From Shewanella sp. 10N.286.48.A6 (GTDB taxonomy: Bacteria > Pseudomonadota > Gammaproteobacteria > Enterobacterales > Shewanellaceae): a stretch of DNA of 64,000 nucleotides. The stretch is taken from contig NZ_MCVI01000021.1 in the NCBI RefSeq assembly GCF_002873135.1, forward strand, positions 1 through 64,000. The letters run 5' to 3'. The position numbers and the translations under genes are program-made. Positions 37,461 through 45,191 of this stretch are shown piece after piece. The notes under the pieces were generated by a model. The model did not search any database, had not been told where the DNA came from, and saw nothing but the letters and a program-made list of their open reading frames with translations. Position 1 is the first letter of the stretch, and each line of letters starts with the position of its first letter.

Positions 37461-37649
37461 GTGGCCAATTTCAATTGGCCACTACACACCGTGTTTGCGC
37501 CGCTCGAAAACACCACTAAAACTCAAGCCATACGACCTTGCCCTTGTTGCCGACAACCGATGATATTTATGGGGGTGCATAGGAATAAGCATGCACGACT
37601 GACAAGCTTTCTTAGGCAAAAACCAATCACACCTAACGCCACTGTTTAA
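37461..37649 (+). pseudogene. Fragment resembling the C-terminus of an IS91-type transposase
   Basis: The 62-codon frame contains RPCPCCRQPMIFMG, like the C-terminal zinc-knuckle of IS91-family transposases, and a short basic tail. The catalytic HUH region is absent upstream. If the likeness is right, this is a remnant; it begins on a hairpin, so translation is unlikely. Confidence 0.35.
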
Positions 37650-37853
37650 GCGGATGGATTAAAAATTAACACTTAAGATGCGGAACAAGAAAAGTATCAG
37701 AAGGCGCTAAGGCATTGATATTTTAGGTAAAGAAATTAGCTGACGATTCTAAGGGATCTATGCGGCTAGTAAAAAATGTAACTGCTCTGCACACATCGAA
37801 AAAGCGTAAGATCTTACGCCGATATTTACACTATAAAGGTATCACTCGGGCTT

Positions 37854-37909
37854 GTTCAACACTTGGGATAAGGACGCGGCTACGCGCGGCCTATCCTTAT
37901 CTGTTAGCT
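37854..37909 (-). repeat. attC-like imperfect palindrome after the KAP gene
   Basis: On the minus strand, directly behind the KAP stop codon, GCTAACA is followed by GATAAGGA, an inner GCG/CGC pair, TCCTTATC and then GTTGAAC, which fits the integron core GTTRRRY. The layout is that of a small integron cassette site, though the left core does not fit fully. Confidence 0.4.
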
Positions 37910-37913
37910 TTCT

Positions 37914-39320
37914 TTAACTACTAAACTGAAAGCTTTCTACCATTTCTATTCTTTGTTTTAAACTATCTAAACTTATAGAATTTCTAAAGCCATTAAAGCT
38001 AGTGGATATGCTAATTATTTTATCTGAATACCGCTTTTTCTCTTTAGTGGCACCTTCGTCTTTTGTTATATCTTCATGACGTTTCAAAGAGTTTCCAACT
38101 GTACTACTATCATAATCATCGTATTTAGCTCCGATTAAAAAGCCTTCTACTAAAGCACAAGAATGAGAATCTAAAAGCTTTGACTCGGGGATCATGCCAT
38201 ACAAATCGCTAATCAATTTTTCTGGAGTATCACCCTTATTGATATAGTCATTATAATTATCATAATGATACTCTTTGGCGATAAGAAGAAATGCTAATAA
38301 TGCTGGGTAAAGATATATGTTTTCAGCCGTTGATTGAATGACCAAATTTATTTTTGCGAAAAGTTGCTCAACTTCACGTAGCGATAATTTTTTAGCGTTA
38401 GCTAACAACTTAAATGTATCTTTCAAATAATCTTTATCGTATTGAAATTCACGGTACTGCATTCTTTTTTGAAAGAAGTCATTAAACCCAAAGTTTATAT
38501 ATAATTGATCAACAAATGCATCTAAATCACTTTCGGGAAGTGTATATTCAATATCAATAAATCGCCTTAAATAGCCTATTGCTTCAAATTCAGCTCCGTA
38601 TATCCCCTTTACACTGTGAGAGAGCTGAATCTTGTCCATAGCTAATACAAATACTAGCCCTTCAATATCAAGTAAGTGTTTAATTCTTTCAAGTAATTCA
38701 ATTGCATAAGTAGGTCGACACCTATCTAGTTCATCAATGAATATAAACAAACGAGTTGTGTCACTTCCATCGTTGCTTAGAACCTTGGAAACACCAGATT
38801 TAAACTGTGATATTGCTTCTTTATTTTTTGTATACTCTGCTAAGAAATCTTTAGTTAAACCTTCCATCATTTTAGATGACTCATCTTCAATGATTTTTTC
38901 AGTATCTAAAATTCCTGCTGTCCCTACTTTTATTAATGCCGGTATTCCTTTTTTTAGTATATGAGAACCAGCTTTTTTCGTGGATTCCCAAGCCTTATTT
39001 TTCTCCTCATCACCGTTTATGAGTGTTTCTATTTTTTCATTTATTTCACCAAGAAAAGCTTGTAAAGGGTCACTGGCAAAGTCTGTTTCCCATGCACTAA
39101 AATAGATCGAGTTATGTTCTTTGTTTATTAACTGTGCATGTAACATCTCTAAGAAGGTTGTTTTGCCTTGCCCCCAAGGTGCATTTACAGATAAAACGAT
39201 AGGAGAACTAATGTTCTCTAATAAAGTTGAAAAATTATCAACATGAGGTTGACGATTCAACCTATCATTTTTGAAAGGGTTTTCTGAGTCTACTATTACT
39301 TTATGAGACTTAAATTCCAT
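37914..39320 (-). CDS. KAP-family P-loop NTPase
   Basis: The Met at 39320 (MEFKSHKVIVDSENPFKNDR) is chosen as start because AGGTCG precedes it and because this Met begins the conserved KAP start; an upstream Met adds 20 residues rich in Cys and overlaps a palindrome. The 468-residue protein has Walker A in APWGQGKTTFL (about 45-55), and Walker B in RLFIFIDELDRCRP (about 190-203), the KAP hallmark. Many KAP NTPases are membrane-associated and several occur in phage-defence islands. No membrane segment is obvious here, but a small membrane protein is encoded 83 bp upstream. A defence role is a guess from context. Confidence 0.8.
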   Translation of the reverse strand: MEFKSHKVIVDSENPFKNDRLNRQPHVDNFSTLLENISSPIVLSVNAPWGQGKTTFLEMLHAQLINKEHNSIYFSAWETDFASDPLQAFLGEINEKIETLINGDEEKNKAWESTKKAGSHILKKGIPALIKVGTAGILDTEKIIEDESSKMMEGLTKDFLAEYTKNKEAISQFKSGVSKVLSNDGSDTTRLFIFIDELDRCRPTYAIELLERIKHLLDIEGLVFVLAMDKIQLSHSVKGIYGAEFEAIGYLRRFIDIEYTLPESDLDAFVDQLYINFGFNDFFQKRMQYREFQYDKDYLKDTFKLLANAKKLSLREVEQLFAKINLVIQSTAENIYLYPALLAFLLIAKEYHYDNYNDYINKGDTPEKLISDLYGMIPESKLLDSHSCALVEGFLIGAKYDDYDSSTVGNSLKRHEDITKDEGATKEKKRYSDKIISISTSFNGFRNSISLDSLKQRIEMVESFQFSS

Positions 39321-39353
39321 TTTTCGACCTAGTTTGATTTGAAAGCTAACGCT

Positions 39354-39393
39354 CCTATAACAGGTGCAGCTATGCTGCATCCTTGTTTATAGG
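39354..39393 (-). repeat. attC-like imperfect palindrome between the membrane protein and KAP genes
   Basis: CCTATAACAGGTGCAGC and a matching, slightly longer arm ending TTTATAGG enclose TAT. The palindrome is flanked by GCTAAC at 39345-39350 (GTTAGC on the minus strand) and by ATAAC at the other side. It directly follows the stop of the gene at 39404, as integron attC sites do. Confidence 0.4.
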
Positions 39394-39403
39394 CTCATAT
39401 GTG

Positions 39404-39814
39404 TTATGTAGTTTTTATATACGCCTCTGTTTCTTTAGAAAAAGCCACATACAATTGAAAACCAACATACAATTGAAAACCAACATACAAAATTAAAACA
39501 AAAATCAATAGTAATGGAGAAACTTCAAATTGAAAACTCCCCAACCCCATTTGAGCAACTCCGTCACCACCAAATAGAGTATGCATAATTAAACCAAACC
39601 CAAGACCTAACGCTTGAATAGCTACGATAACCTTTAGAGCAATTAACGCTAGAACATTTTTAGTTAGTAAGCCATATGACACCAGAAGAAAAGAAATACT
39701 TACCCAATCTGTTGGTTTATCTGTGAATAAAGTAAGCAGAGCACTAAATCCAAAAAGAAAATACAAAGCGACAATAATTAATAAAGGGAACGGTCTTTCT
39801 GACGACTTATCCAT
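39404..39814 (-). CDS. Small membrane protein of unknown function
   Basis: The 136-residue protein shows four hydrophobic segments (about 11-30, 38-55, 58-78, 95-125) and almost no other features. The end contains a duplicated YVGFQLYVGFQLYVAF, visible in the DNA as a short direct repeat near 39450-39490. I do not recognise the family. It is upstream of the KAP gene on the same strand with an attC-like palindrome between, so the two may be separate cassettes and not an operon. Confidence 0.55.
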   Translation of the reverse strand: MDKSSERPFPLLIIVALYFLFGFSALLTLFTDKPTDWVSISFLLVSYGLLTKNVLALIALKVIVAIQALGLGFGLIMHTLFGGDGVAQMGLGSFQFEVSPLLLIFVLILYVGFQLYVGFQLYVAFSKETEAYIKTT

Positions 39815-40322
39815 TTTAATCTATTCCTGAGAACTACATAACAGCTTATTCAATAGCAGCACAATAATGTTCCAGGCTGCTCAATTCAAACTTCAAAGAT
39901 ACCATCGCTAAGTTATTGTTGTAAATCGAATATTTTCGCGAATACGTAAATAACGCTCAAAATACTGCCGGAAAAAGAATGCGTCTTTGTTTACGAGGTC
40001 TATACAACACTTTAAAAAAATTCGCAGTAGACTGATATGTATGGGTTTTCTAGAATGTTACAAAATTATCGATGCGTAAAAAGCTCATTTTACGCATCCT
40101 TTGGCACCAGAATTATCTCAATTTGAAGAAAATCAGTTATACCGGTATAGGCAACCAGTCATTTGGACGACAAGTAAGGCGGTCATAATCGATTAGAAAA
40201 AGTGTAGTGGTATAGCGAGTTTGGCCACTCTATTGAAGGTGATATTAGATTATTGAGGGTAAATACAAATGACTAAACCTCGAGAGATATCCATTTCAAA
40301 CACGTTTTGGGGCAACTGTGAG
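39815..40322. other. Stretch without a gene, with one strong hairpin
   Basis: About 500 bp. The only clear structure is the hairpin at 40071-40098 (GATGCGTAAAA / TTTTACGCATC, 6-nt loop), a possible terminator for the HigA-like gene. The motif TTTGGGGCA is at 40306. Confidence 0.55.
40071..40098. terminator. Perfect hairpin, bidirectional terminator shape
   Basis: 11-bp arms GATGCGTAAAA and TTTTACGCATC enclose 6 nt. The A and T tracts lie inside the stem, so termination is not certain. Confidence 0.45.
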
Positions 40323-40598
40323 TTACATTGGGAAGTGTTCATTTTCATATGATTCAACTAATGAAATCCATTTTTCAAGCTCAGCACCTTCAGCTGTATT
40401 AGGTATTGCATCAAACAGTCCTTCAATTTTCTTTAAAGCTGTACGATACTCATCCTCAGAACTCAGAGGCGCCTCTTCGCAATAAGTAATAATCTCATTT
40501 CCAACAGAAGTAGAATCAAGCCATGCAGCTAAGTTATCAGTTATTGGAGCCGTTGCGTCACATTTTGAGAGCAATATATTGAGTTTAGTATTCTTCAT
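40323..40598 (-). CDS. HigA-like antitoxin N-terminal domain, without helix-turn-helix
   Basis: From the Met at 40598 (preceded by AGAGAAG) the protein has 91 residues. Its second half, YRTALKKIEGLFDAIPNT then EGAELEKWISLVESYENEHFPM, matches the opening segment of HigA-type antitoxins, which normally continues into an Xre DNA-binding domain. Here the frame stops exactly after EHFPM, so the DNA-binding part is missing. No HigB toxin gene is adjacent. It may be a truncated antitoxin or a stand-alone domain carried as a small cassette. Confidence 0.55.
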   Translation of the reverse strand: MKNTKLNILLSKCDATAPITDNLAAWLDSTSVGNEIITYCEEAPLSSEDEYRTALKKIEGLFDAIPNTAEGAELEKWISLVESYENEHFPM

Positions 40599-40752
40599 TA
40601 TCAATTCTTCTCTTTGAATCGTCACAGTTACAGTAGCCATTTTGTAGTATGACTAAAATTGAGTCTAAGTTATCTTGACATACTTTGGGGCAAATAATTG
40701 CTTAGGGTGGTTACACTAAAGAGTACCTGGACATAAATATGTCAGCCAGCGC

Positions 40753-41208
40753 CTATCTAGCCTCCGAAAGTGCAAAATACCGCATCACGGCATTCCAATC
40801 CTTAAATCGCTCTCCTGAGAAGTGAATTAGCTCACCTTGAAAGCTCTCTTGCCCTTTTCCTTCAACGTAATCATCAATCAAATAGTCACCAACAAGCAGG
40901 CCTTTAATTGGCGAGATAATTAACCGTTCGGCATAAGCAAAACCCAAATGCTCCTCTACCCACAATCGCTTCTCTGTGTAACAAAGTGGATTCTTGACTG
41001 ACGGCGCAGTCAGTATATATGGGTCGTATCGCTCATCGGCCAAAAAGCACTGCATCGCATCGATGGCATTAGGTAGTGGTGACAAGTTAATGAAGAAAGA
41101 TGGCTGGCTTTGTGGGTATTCAATATCTGGTCGCAAGCGCCTAGCCTGCTCAAATGCGGATTTGTAATCACAAAGCGTATCGTCCATATCGATATAAACA
41201 ATTTTCAT
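40753..41208 (-). CDS. 5'(3')-deoxyribonucleotidase-like HAD phosphatase
   Basis: With the start at 41208 (MKIVYIDMDDTLCDYKSAF) the protein has 151 residues. It belongs to the HAD superfamily, NT5C type: motif I DMDDTLCD (about 7-14), motif II Thr in ILTAPS, and motif III/IV GDYLIDDYVEGK. It would dephosphorylate nucleotides. Several phages and mobile elements carry such genes. It is flanked by TTTGGGGCA motifs at 41438 and 40684, which also delimit the HigA-like gene (40684, 40306). Confidence 0.8.
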   Translation of the reverse strand: MKIVYIDMDDTLCDYKSAFEQARRLRPDIEYPQSQPSFFINLSPLPNAIDAMQCFLADERYDPYILTAPSVKNPLCYTEKRLWVEEHLGFAYAERLIISPIKGLLVGDYLIDDYVEGKGQESFQGELIHFSGERFKDWNAVMRYFALSEAR

Positions 41209-41672
41209 CTTAGCCTTTCTCCTTCTAAGTAACATGAATACGGGGTCTTAGCCTTTTTCTGCTACGACAACACCTTGTCCAGTGAGCGCGTAGTTCGAAC
41301 GCTAGCCTTGATGAATTGCACAAAACTGGCTGCTTATTTTGCATTATTTGCTTGAGCTGGGATGGTGCTTTCGACTTGAGGAAAAGTAAATCAGACTTTT
41401 GAGTCTTAAAATTTGATTCAATCCCTTTCTAACAAACTTTGGGGCAGTAGTTAGTCCTTAAACCTGCTTCTTCACTAAAATCGCCAAAAAATATCAAACT
41501 ATATTATAAATGATCAAACCCTATTAAGAATTATCAAACTTTAATATAAACACACAGGCACGTAATTCCTAGATGTGTTAATCGGGTCAGCGTCTGATAT
41601 AAAAAGGCTCAAATCCCTGATTAGCATTAAAACCTACTTTATGCACGCTACAATCAGATACCCTAAAATGTT
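41209..41672. other. Stretch without a gene, with tandem repeats
   Basis: About 460 bp. It contains TTTGGGGCA (41438-41446) and three 20-bp tandem repeats (41491-41550). No reading frame is convincing. Confidence 0.6.
41491..41550 (+). repeat. Three tandem 20-bp repeats, core ATCAAAC
   Basis: Units start at 41491, 41511 and 41531, each beginning with [AT][TG]ATCAAAC and ending in AT-rich TATAAA or AAGAA. The first unit agrees at about 13 of 20 positions with a TnsB-type site of the transposon right end at 52719, in the same orientation, with the same 20-bp period, and the run ends in ACACA. It may be a relic Tn7-like right end, or iterons for another protein. Confidence 0.6.
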
Positions 41673-41903
41673 CTACTCTTCTTGCGAATAATCAATTTCA
41701 GGCAGTAAATCTGCTGGCTGGCATTCTAACGCTTTAGCAATCGCATAGAGTTTATCAAGAGTGATGTTTACTTCTCCTCGATCAATTCGTCCAACATAGC
41801 TTCTGTCAATATCGGTCAAATTTGCTAATTTATCTTGAGAAATTTTTTTCATTTTTCTCATAGTTCTGAGTTTTTCACTGAATTTTTCAAGTAGTTCGCT
41901 CAT
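41673..41903 (-). CDS. Small Xre-family regulator (controller-type)
   Basis: The 76-residue protein is almost only a helix-turn-helix: LRTMRKMKKISQDKLANLTDIDRSYVGRIDRGEVNITLDKLYAIAKAL is the Xre domain (about 12-60 of the protein, split by turns), with a short acidic tail. Its size and the DIDRSYVGRIDRGE part resemble C-proteins of restriction-modification systems and the Xre regulators associated with type I-F3 transposons. It is divergent from the 42004 gene, and three 15-bp tandem repeats lie between, which suggests it regulates itself and that unit. Confidence 0.85.
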   Translation of the reverse strand: MSELLEKFSEKLRTMRKMKKISQDKLANLTDIDRSYVGRIDRGEVNITLDKLYAIAKALECQPADLLPEIDYSQEE

Positions 41904-41945
41904 TGGTAAAGCCTTATATCCAAAAAGCCGAACTATTTCACATTG

Positions 41946-41990
41946 CGGATTATAATATCACGGACTATAATCCCACGGTTTATAATCCTT
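41946..41990. promoter_or_regulatory. Three tandem 15-bp operator repeats with TATAAT core
   Basis: CGGATTATAATATCA, CGGACTATAATCCCA and CGGTTTATAATCCTT follow each other without gaps, between the divergent Xre gene (41903) and the gene at 42004. Each contains a perfect -10-like TATAAT. Xre binding here would cover the promoters in both directions. Confidence 0.65.
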
Positions 41991-42003
41991 ACCCAAGCTT
42001 ACT

Positions 42004-42531
42004 ATGCGATTGAATCCTGTTGTTGCCCAAATTATTTCTGCACCTAACTTTGACCACTTTCTAACCCTTGAAGTGAGATCTGCATATCTGGCGCTTAGTG
42101 CTGATAAAACAATAAACCCCAATGAAGCTCGTCGTTATGTATATGGCGAATTGATCAAATTAGTTAACCATGGTTGGCTTAGAAAGTCAGTGTCAAAGAA
42201 AAAAGAAATCACGAGGTTTGTCAAAACAGATTTGTTTGTTCCCATAGAAATCGAGGCGCTTACTAACGCTGACGATTTTAAAAAGGCAGACAAGAATGAA
42301 GACGATAACCATGATACCAAGTTAATTGATGAACTATTTATGCGACTAAATAACTACAAAACCGACTTGCTTGCAGGGCTTGGAGAGGTGGACGAGTATA
42401 AGCTGCTTTGTGAGCAATTCCCATACTTACGTAAGGAACTCCAGCCTAAATATAACAAAGTGAGAGAAGCAAACAGCAAGTTATTGGGCAGTATCAAGGC
42501 AATTGAGTCGGTACTATCGAAATTGGTATAG
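42004..42531 (+). CDS. Winged-helix/coiled-coil protein, possible VspR-like regulator
   Basis: The 175-residue protein has an N-terminal part that reads as a winged helix (VVAQIISAPNFDHFLTLEVR, then NEARRYVYGELIKLVNHGWLRKS and a basic wing), an acidic linker (about 95-105), and a helical C-terminus. The pattern reminds me of the VspR-type regulators of Vibrio islands, but I am not sure. It is 7 bp upstream of the helicase gene, so both form one unit, downstream of the 15-bp operator repeats. Role: probable transcription or assembly partner of the helicase. Confidence 0.55.
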   Translation: MRLNPVVAQIISAPNFDHFLTLEVRSAYLALSADKTINPNEARRYVYGELIKLVNHGWLRKSVSKKKEITRFVKTDLFVPIEIEALTNADDFKKADKNEDDNHDTKLIDELFMRLNNYKTDLLAGLGEVDEYKLLCEQFPYLRKELQPKYNKVREANSKLLGSIKAIESVLSKLV

Positions 42532-42538
42532 GGCAATA

Positions 42539-43927
42539 ATGAAATTAAGAAAATGGCAAGCTACCTGTATTGAACTAGCACTAAAGAAATACGGCCAGGG
42601 TGCACCGCATTTTTTGACCTTGGCAACGCCTGGCGCAGGCAAAACGATTATGGCATCGACGCTAGCCAAACGAATGCTTGAAAGAGATTTAGTTGATGTA
42701 ATTTTATGTTTTTCGCCATCTGCGACTGTGTGTTTAGACTTTTGCGAAACACTTGAAATTGTTATAGGTGAGCGATTTGACGGGTTGCTAGGTGCTAGAG
42801 GACGATCAATGACTTATCAAAGTATGAAGTTTCTTGATTACAACTTTTGGCAGCTATTTGATTCATTTCGTGTTTTTGTCATTTTCGATGAGATACATCA
42901 CTGTGCTGGTTCTTGTATTGAGAATGCCAATGCTTGGGGGGAGCAAGTCATTTTTAATATTCAGAACAGGGCAAAGCATACGCTGGCGTTGACAGGCACT
43001 CCATGGCGCTCTGATACGGCCCCTATCGTGCTTTCTCAATATTGCAGCCATAATCACAAGATTCATTGTGATTATGTGTATGGGCTTGCTGAGGCGATTA
43101 GAGATGGAGTTTGTCGGGTGCCTCAGATTATTGCAATAGACAATGACAATATTTCTGTGACGGAGCAATATGAAGGAAAGTCGTTCTCCAGCTTTAAGGA
43201 ACTGCTGTCGCAATCTTTTTTTCCATATCTAGATGTGGTTCATAATGAAAAGGTAATACGTCACATAGTTGACCAAGCAAATTGCCGATTAGAAGCTCTG
43301 CGCAAAGTCAATCCTGATGCAGGAGGTTTAATCATTGCCAGTTCAGTAGAGCATGCAAATCAGATCCTTGAGATTATGCACTGTTACTTTGGTGAAACGG
43401 CTATGGTTATTACCTACCGCGAAGATGCACCGACGTCTTTAATTCATCAATTTAGAAATTGCACTTCTAAGTGGGTGATATCGGTGGGCATGATCTCTGA
43501 AGGGACGAATATCCCGCGCCTACAGGTGTGCTGCCACTTAACTAACATTAAAACTGAAATGCACTATCGGCAGATCTTAGGGCGAATTTTACGCCGTACT
43601 GACATCACTAATCAAAAAGCATATTTATATATGCCAGCAGAACCGAAGCTTGTTGAGTATGCTTATCGGGTGGCTCTGGATATTCCTGATGAAGCAGATG
43701 TAATAAAACTTGAGAAGATGACTGCCGAGATCAGCAACACGACCCCAAGAAAAGCAGTACTTACTTCTATGTCGACAGTTTCACTAAAATTAGACGATGA
43801 AGCATTTTATTTGTCTCAAGCCGAAACGCAAGGTTCTAGCATCAGCACACTGACTGAAACTTATGAAAAGATGATAAATATTGTTGGCCGTTTTAAGAGT
43901 GAAACAATTGATTTAGGCTTAATTTAG
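42539..43927 (+). CDS. SF2 DEAD/DEAH-type helicase
   Basis: The start ATG 42539 (MKLRKWQATCIELAL) sets the first residues on the Q-like motif RKWQ; an earlier in-frame codon would overlap the preceding gene. The 462-residue protein has Walker A ATPGAGKT (about 29-36), DEIH (about 116-119, motif II), TGTPWRSD (motif III) and QILGRILRRTD (motif VI), so it is a two-domain superfamily 2 helicase like the core of type III restriction or UvrB-like proteins, without nuclease domain. Coupled to the gene at 42004, it is a candidate anti-phage or DNA-processing cargo of the transposon. Confidence 0.82.
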   Translation: MKLRKWQATCIELALKKYGQGAPHFLTLATPGAGKTIMASTLAKRMLERDLVDVILCFSPSATVCLDFCETLEIVIGERFDGLLGARGRSMTYQSMKFLDYNFWQLFDSFRVFVIFDEIHHCAGSCIENANAWGEQVIFNIQNRAKHTLALTGTPWRSDTAPIVLSQYCSHNHKIHCDYVYGLAEAIRDGVCRVPQIIAIDNDNISVTEQYEGKSFSSFKELLSQSFFPYLDVVHNEKVIRHIVDQANCRLEALRKVNPDAGGLIIASSVEHANQILEIMHCYFGETAMVITYREDAPTSLIHQFRNCTSKWVISVGMISEGTNIPRLQVCCHLTNIKTEMHYRQILGRILRRTDITNQKAYLYMPAEPKLVEYAYRVALDIPDEADVIKLEKMTAEISNTTPRKAVLTSMSTVSLKLDDEAFYLSQAETQGSSISTLTETYEKMINIVGRFKSETIDLGLI

Positions 43928-43957
43928 AAAAAAATGCAATAAACCCGAGGAGCTACT

Positions 43958-44008
43958 ATGCTGAAAAGTAACAATAAGAATTCGCCTCGATACATCAAAA
44001 GGATTTAG
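43958..44008 (+). CDS. Possible 16-codon leader ORF before tniQ
   Basis: ATG at 43958 is preceded by GAGGAG at the right distance and encodes MLKSNNKNSPRYIKRI before TAG. The good ribosome site with a tiny basic peptide 7 bp before tniQ suggests a leader that couples translation to tniQ. Conservation in other transposons would be needed to believe it. Confidence 0.3.
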   Translation: MLKSNNKNSPRYIKRI

Positions 44009-44015
44009 CTCATTA

Positions 44016-45191
44016 ATGTTTCTGCAAAGACCTCAACCATTTAACGATGAAACCCTTGAGAGCTATTTTATTCGTGTAGCCAATAAAAATGGATATAGTG
44101 ACATTCACCGATTTTTGTTGGCTACTAAAAAGTTTTTACAAGAAATCGACCACTGCAAGTTTAGCACCTTTCCCACTGATATCACCTTAATCAACCCTTG
44201 TTCCTCAAAATATCATTCTACTGCCCGTACACATAGCCTTTTGAAATTAAGTCAACTAACTTTTAACGAACCATCAGAGCTTTTAGGCTTAGCGATAAAT
44301 CGTTCATTAATGAAATTTTCTCCAGATTTCTCAGCCTTAATAAGAGGTTCTGAAGTTTTCCCCAGGTATTTTTTACGAACAAAGCAAATACCTTGTTGCC
44401 CGCTTTGCTTGGCAGAGCATGGGCACGCAAATTACTTATGGCATTTGTCAGGTTACGACTACTGTCATAAACACAAAATCAAACTTATGTATGAATGCCT
44501 GTGCGGAACAGTTTATGACTATCGAAAAGATGGCCTATCAGGCATTTGTAGTGACTGTGGTAAACCAGTGGCCTGGGATGAGGCTGAACATGATAAAGAC
44601 AAAGTCGCGATTGCTATCTGGTTAGCTGGGGAGGACATAACACCTCTACCGAGTGTCCCTGCAAGTCACCGTTGGGGGTTGCTGCACTGGTGGCAAAATA
44701 TAGAAAAAGATGAAACCAAAAGCTTTTTGGTATTTTGGCAATGTTGGCCTAAATCTTTTGACGAAATCATCGAGGAACGTATTCAATTTAATCTTCAATA
44801 CGCTGTTGTTGAAAGAAGCCAACTGAGAGTAAAAGACTTGCTTGGTTCTTTGTTTTTCGGCTCTATTCATCTACCAAGCAGGGATTTACAGTCTAACGTC
44901 ATTTTAAAACAGCTTTTTAGTTATCTTGAAAACCATCTGTGGGAAAATTCTGGGTTATTGGCTGAACTAAGAATTAATGCTCTAGAGACATGCTTACTGC
45001 TAAATTGCTCAATTGAACAAATAGCATCAATGATTAAGCAAAAACTGCTCACACCAAACTGCCGAACAAACAATAACACCCCATTAAATTCAACCAGTTA
45101 CATTTTTACTCTTGGCGATATTTATTGTCTCTGGCTATCTGAGTTTCAAACTCCCGAGTTTAATAGATCACACTATATTTCGAGGTGGTAA
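44016..45191 (+). CDS. tniQ: TniQ, target-selection adaptor of I-F3 transposon
   Basis: The 391-residue protein links the Cascade complex to TnsC and the transposase. Its opening FLQRPQPFNDETLESYFIRV and the zinc-knuckle region CCPLCLAEHGHANYLWHLSGY, CHKH, CLC, CSDC (about 128-190) are those of Cas-associated TniQ of Tn6677, and the length is the same. The C-terminal FGDI-like and FNRSHYISRW end is also conserved. It is the first gene of the tniQ-cas8/5-cas7-cas6 operon and its stop overlaps the next start (TAATG). Confidence 0.95.
   Translation: MFLQRPQPFNDETLESYFIRVANKNGYSDIHRFLLATKKFLQEIDHCKFSTFPTDITLINPCSSKYHSTARTHSLLKLSQLTFNEPSELLGLAINRSLMKFSPDFSALIRGSEVFPRYFLRTKQIPCCPLCLAEHGHANYLWHLSGYDYCHKHKIKLMYECLCGTVYDYRKDGLSGICSDCGKPVAWDEAEHDKDKVAIAIWLAGEDITPLPSVPASHRWGLLHWWQNIEKDETKSFLVFWQCWPKSFDEIIEERIQFNLQYAVVERSQLRVKDLLGSLFFGSIHLPSRDLQSNVILKQLFSYLENHLWENSGLLAELRINALETCLLLNCSIEQIASMIKQKLLTPNCRTNNNTPLNSTSYIFTLGDIYCLWLSEFQTPEFNRSHYISRW

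Larger units (their letters stand above)
37028..37913. other. Mobile-element debris without an intact gene
   Basis: The 886-bp stretch holds three strong inverted repeats (37150-37183, 37406-37440, 37461-37482), three direct repeats with the core TCTGACA (37218, 37273, 37296), a palindrome GCGTAAGATCTTACGC (37804-37819), and a short frame at 37461-37649 with a CPCC zinc-knuckle motif like the end of IS91-type transposases. An attC-like palindrome is at 37854-37909. Confidence 0.6.

Noticed and set aside
40684..40705. GG-N10-GC pattern, possible sigma-54 promoter
   Set aside because: The other two copies of TTTGGGGCA lack the GC at -12, and the orientation does not lead into a plus-strand gene.
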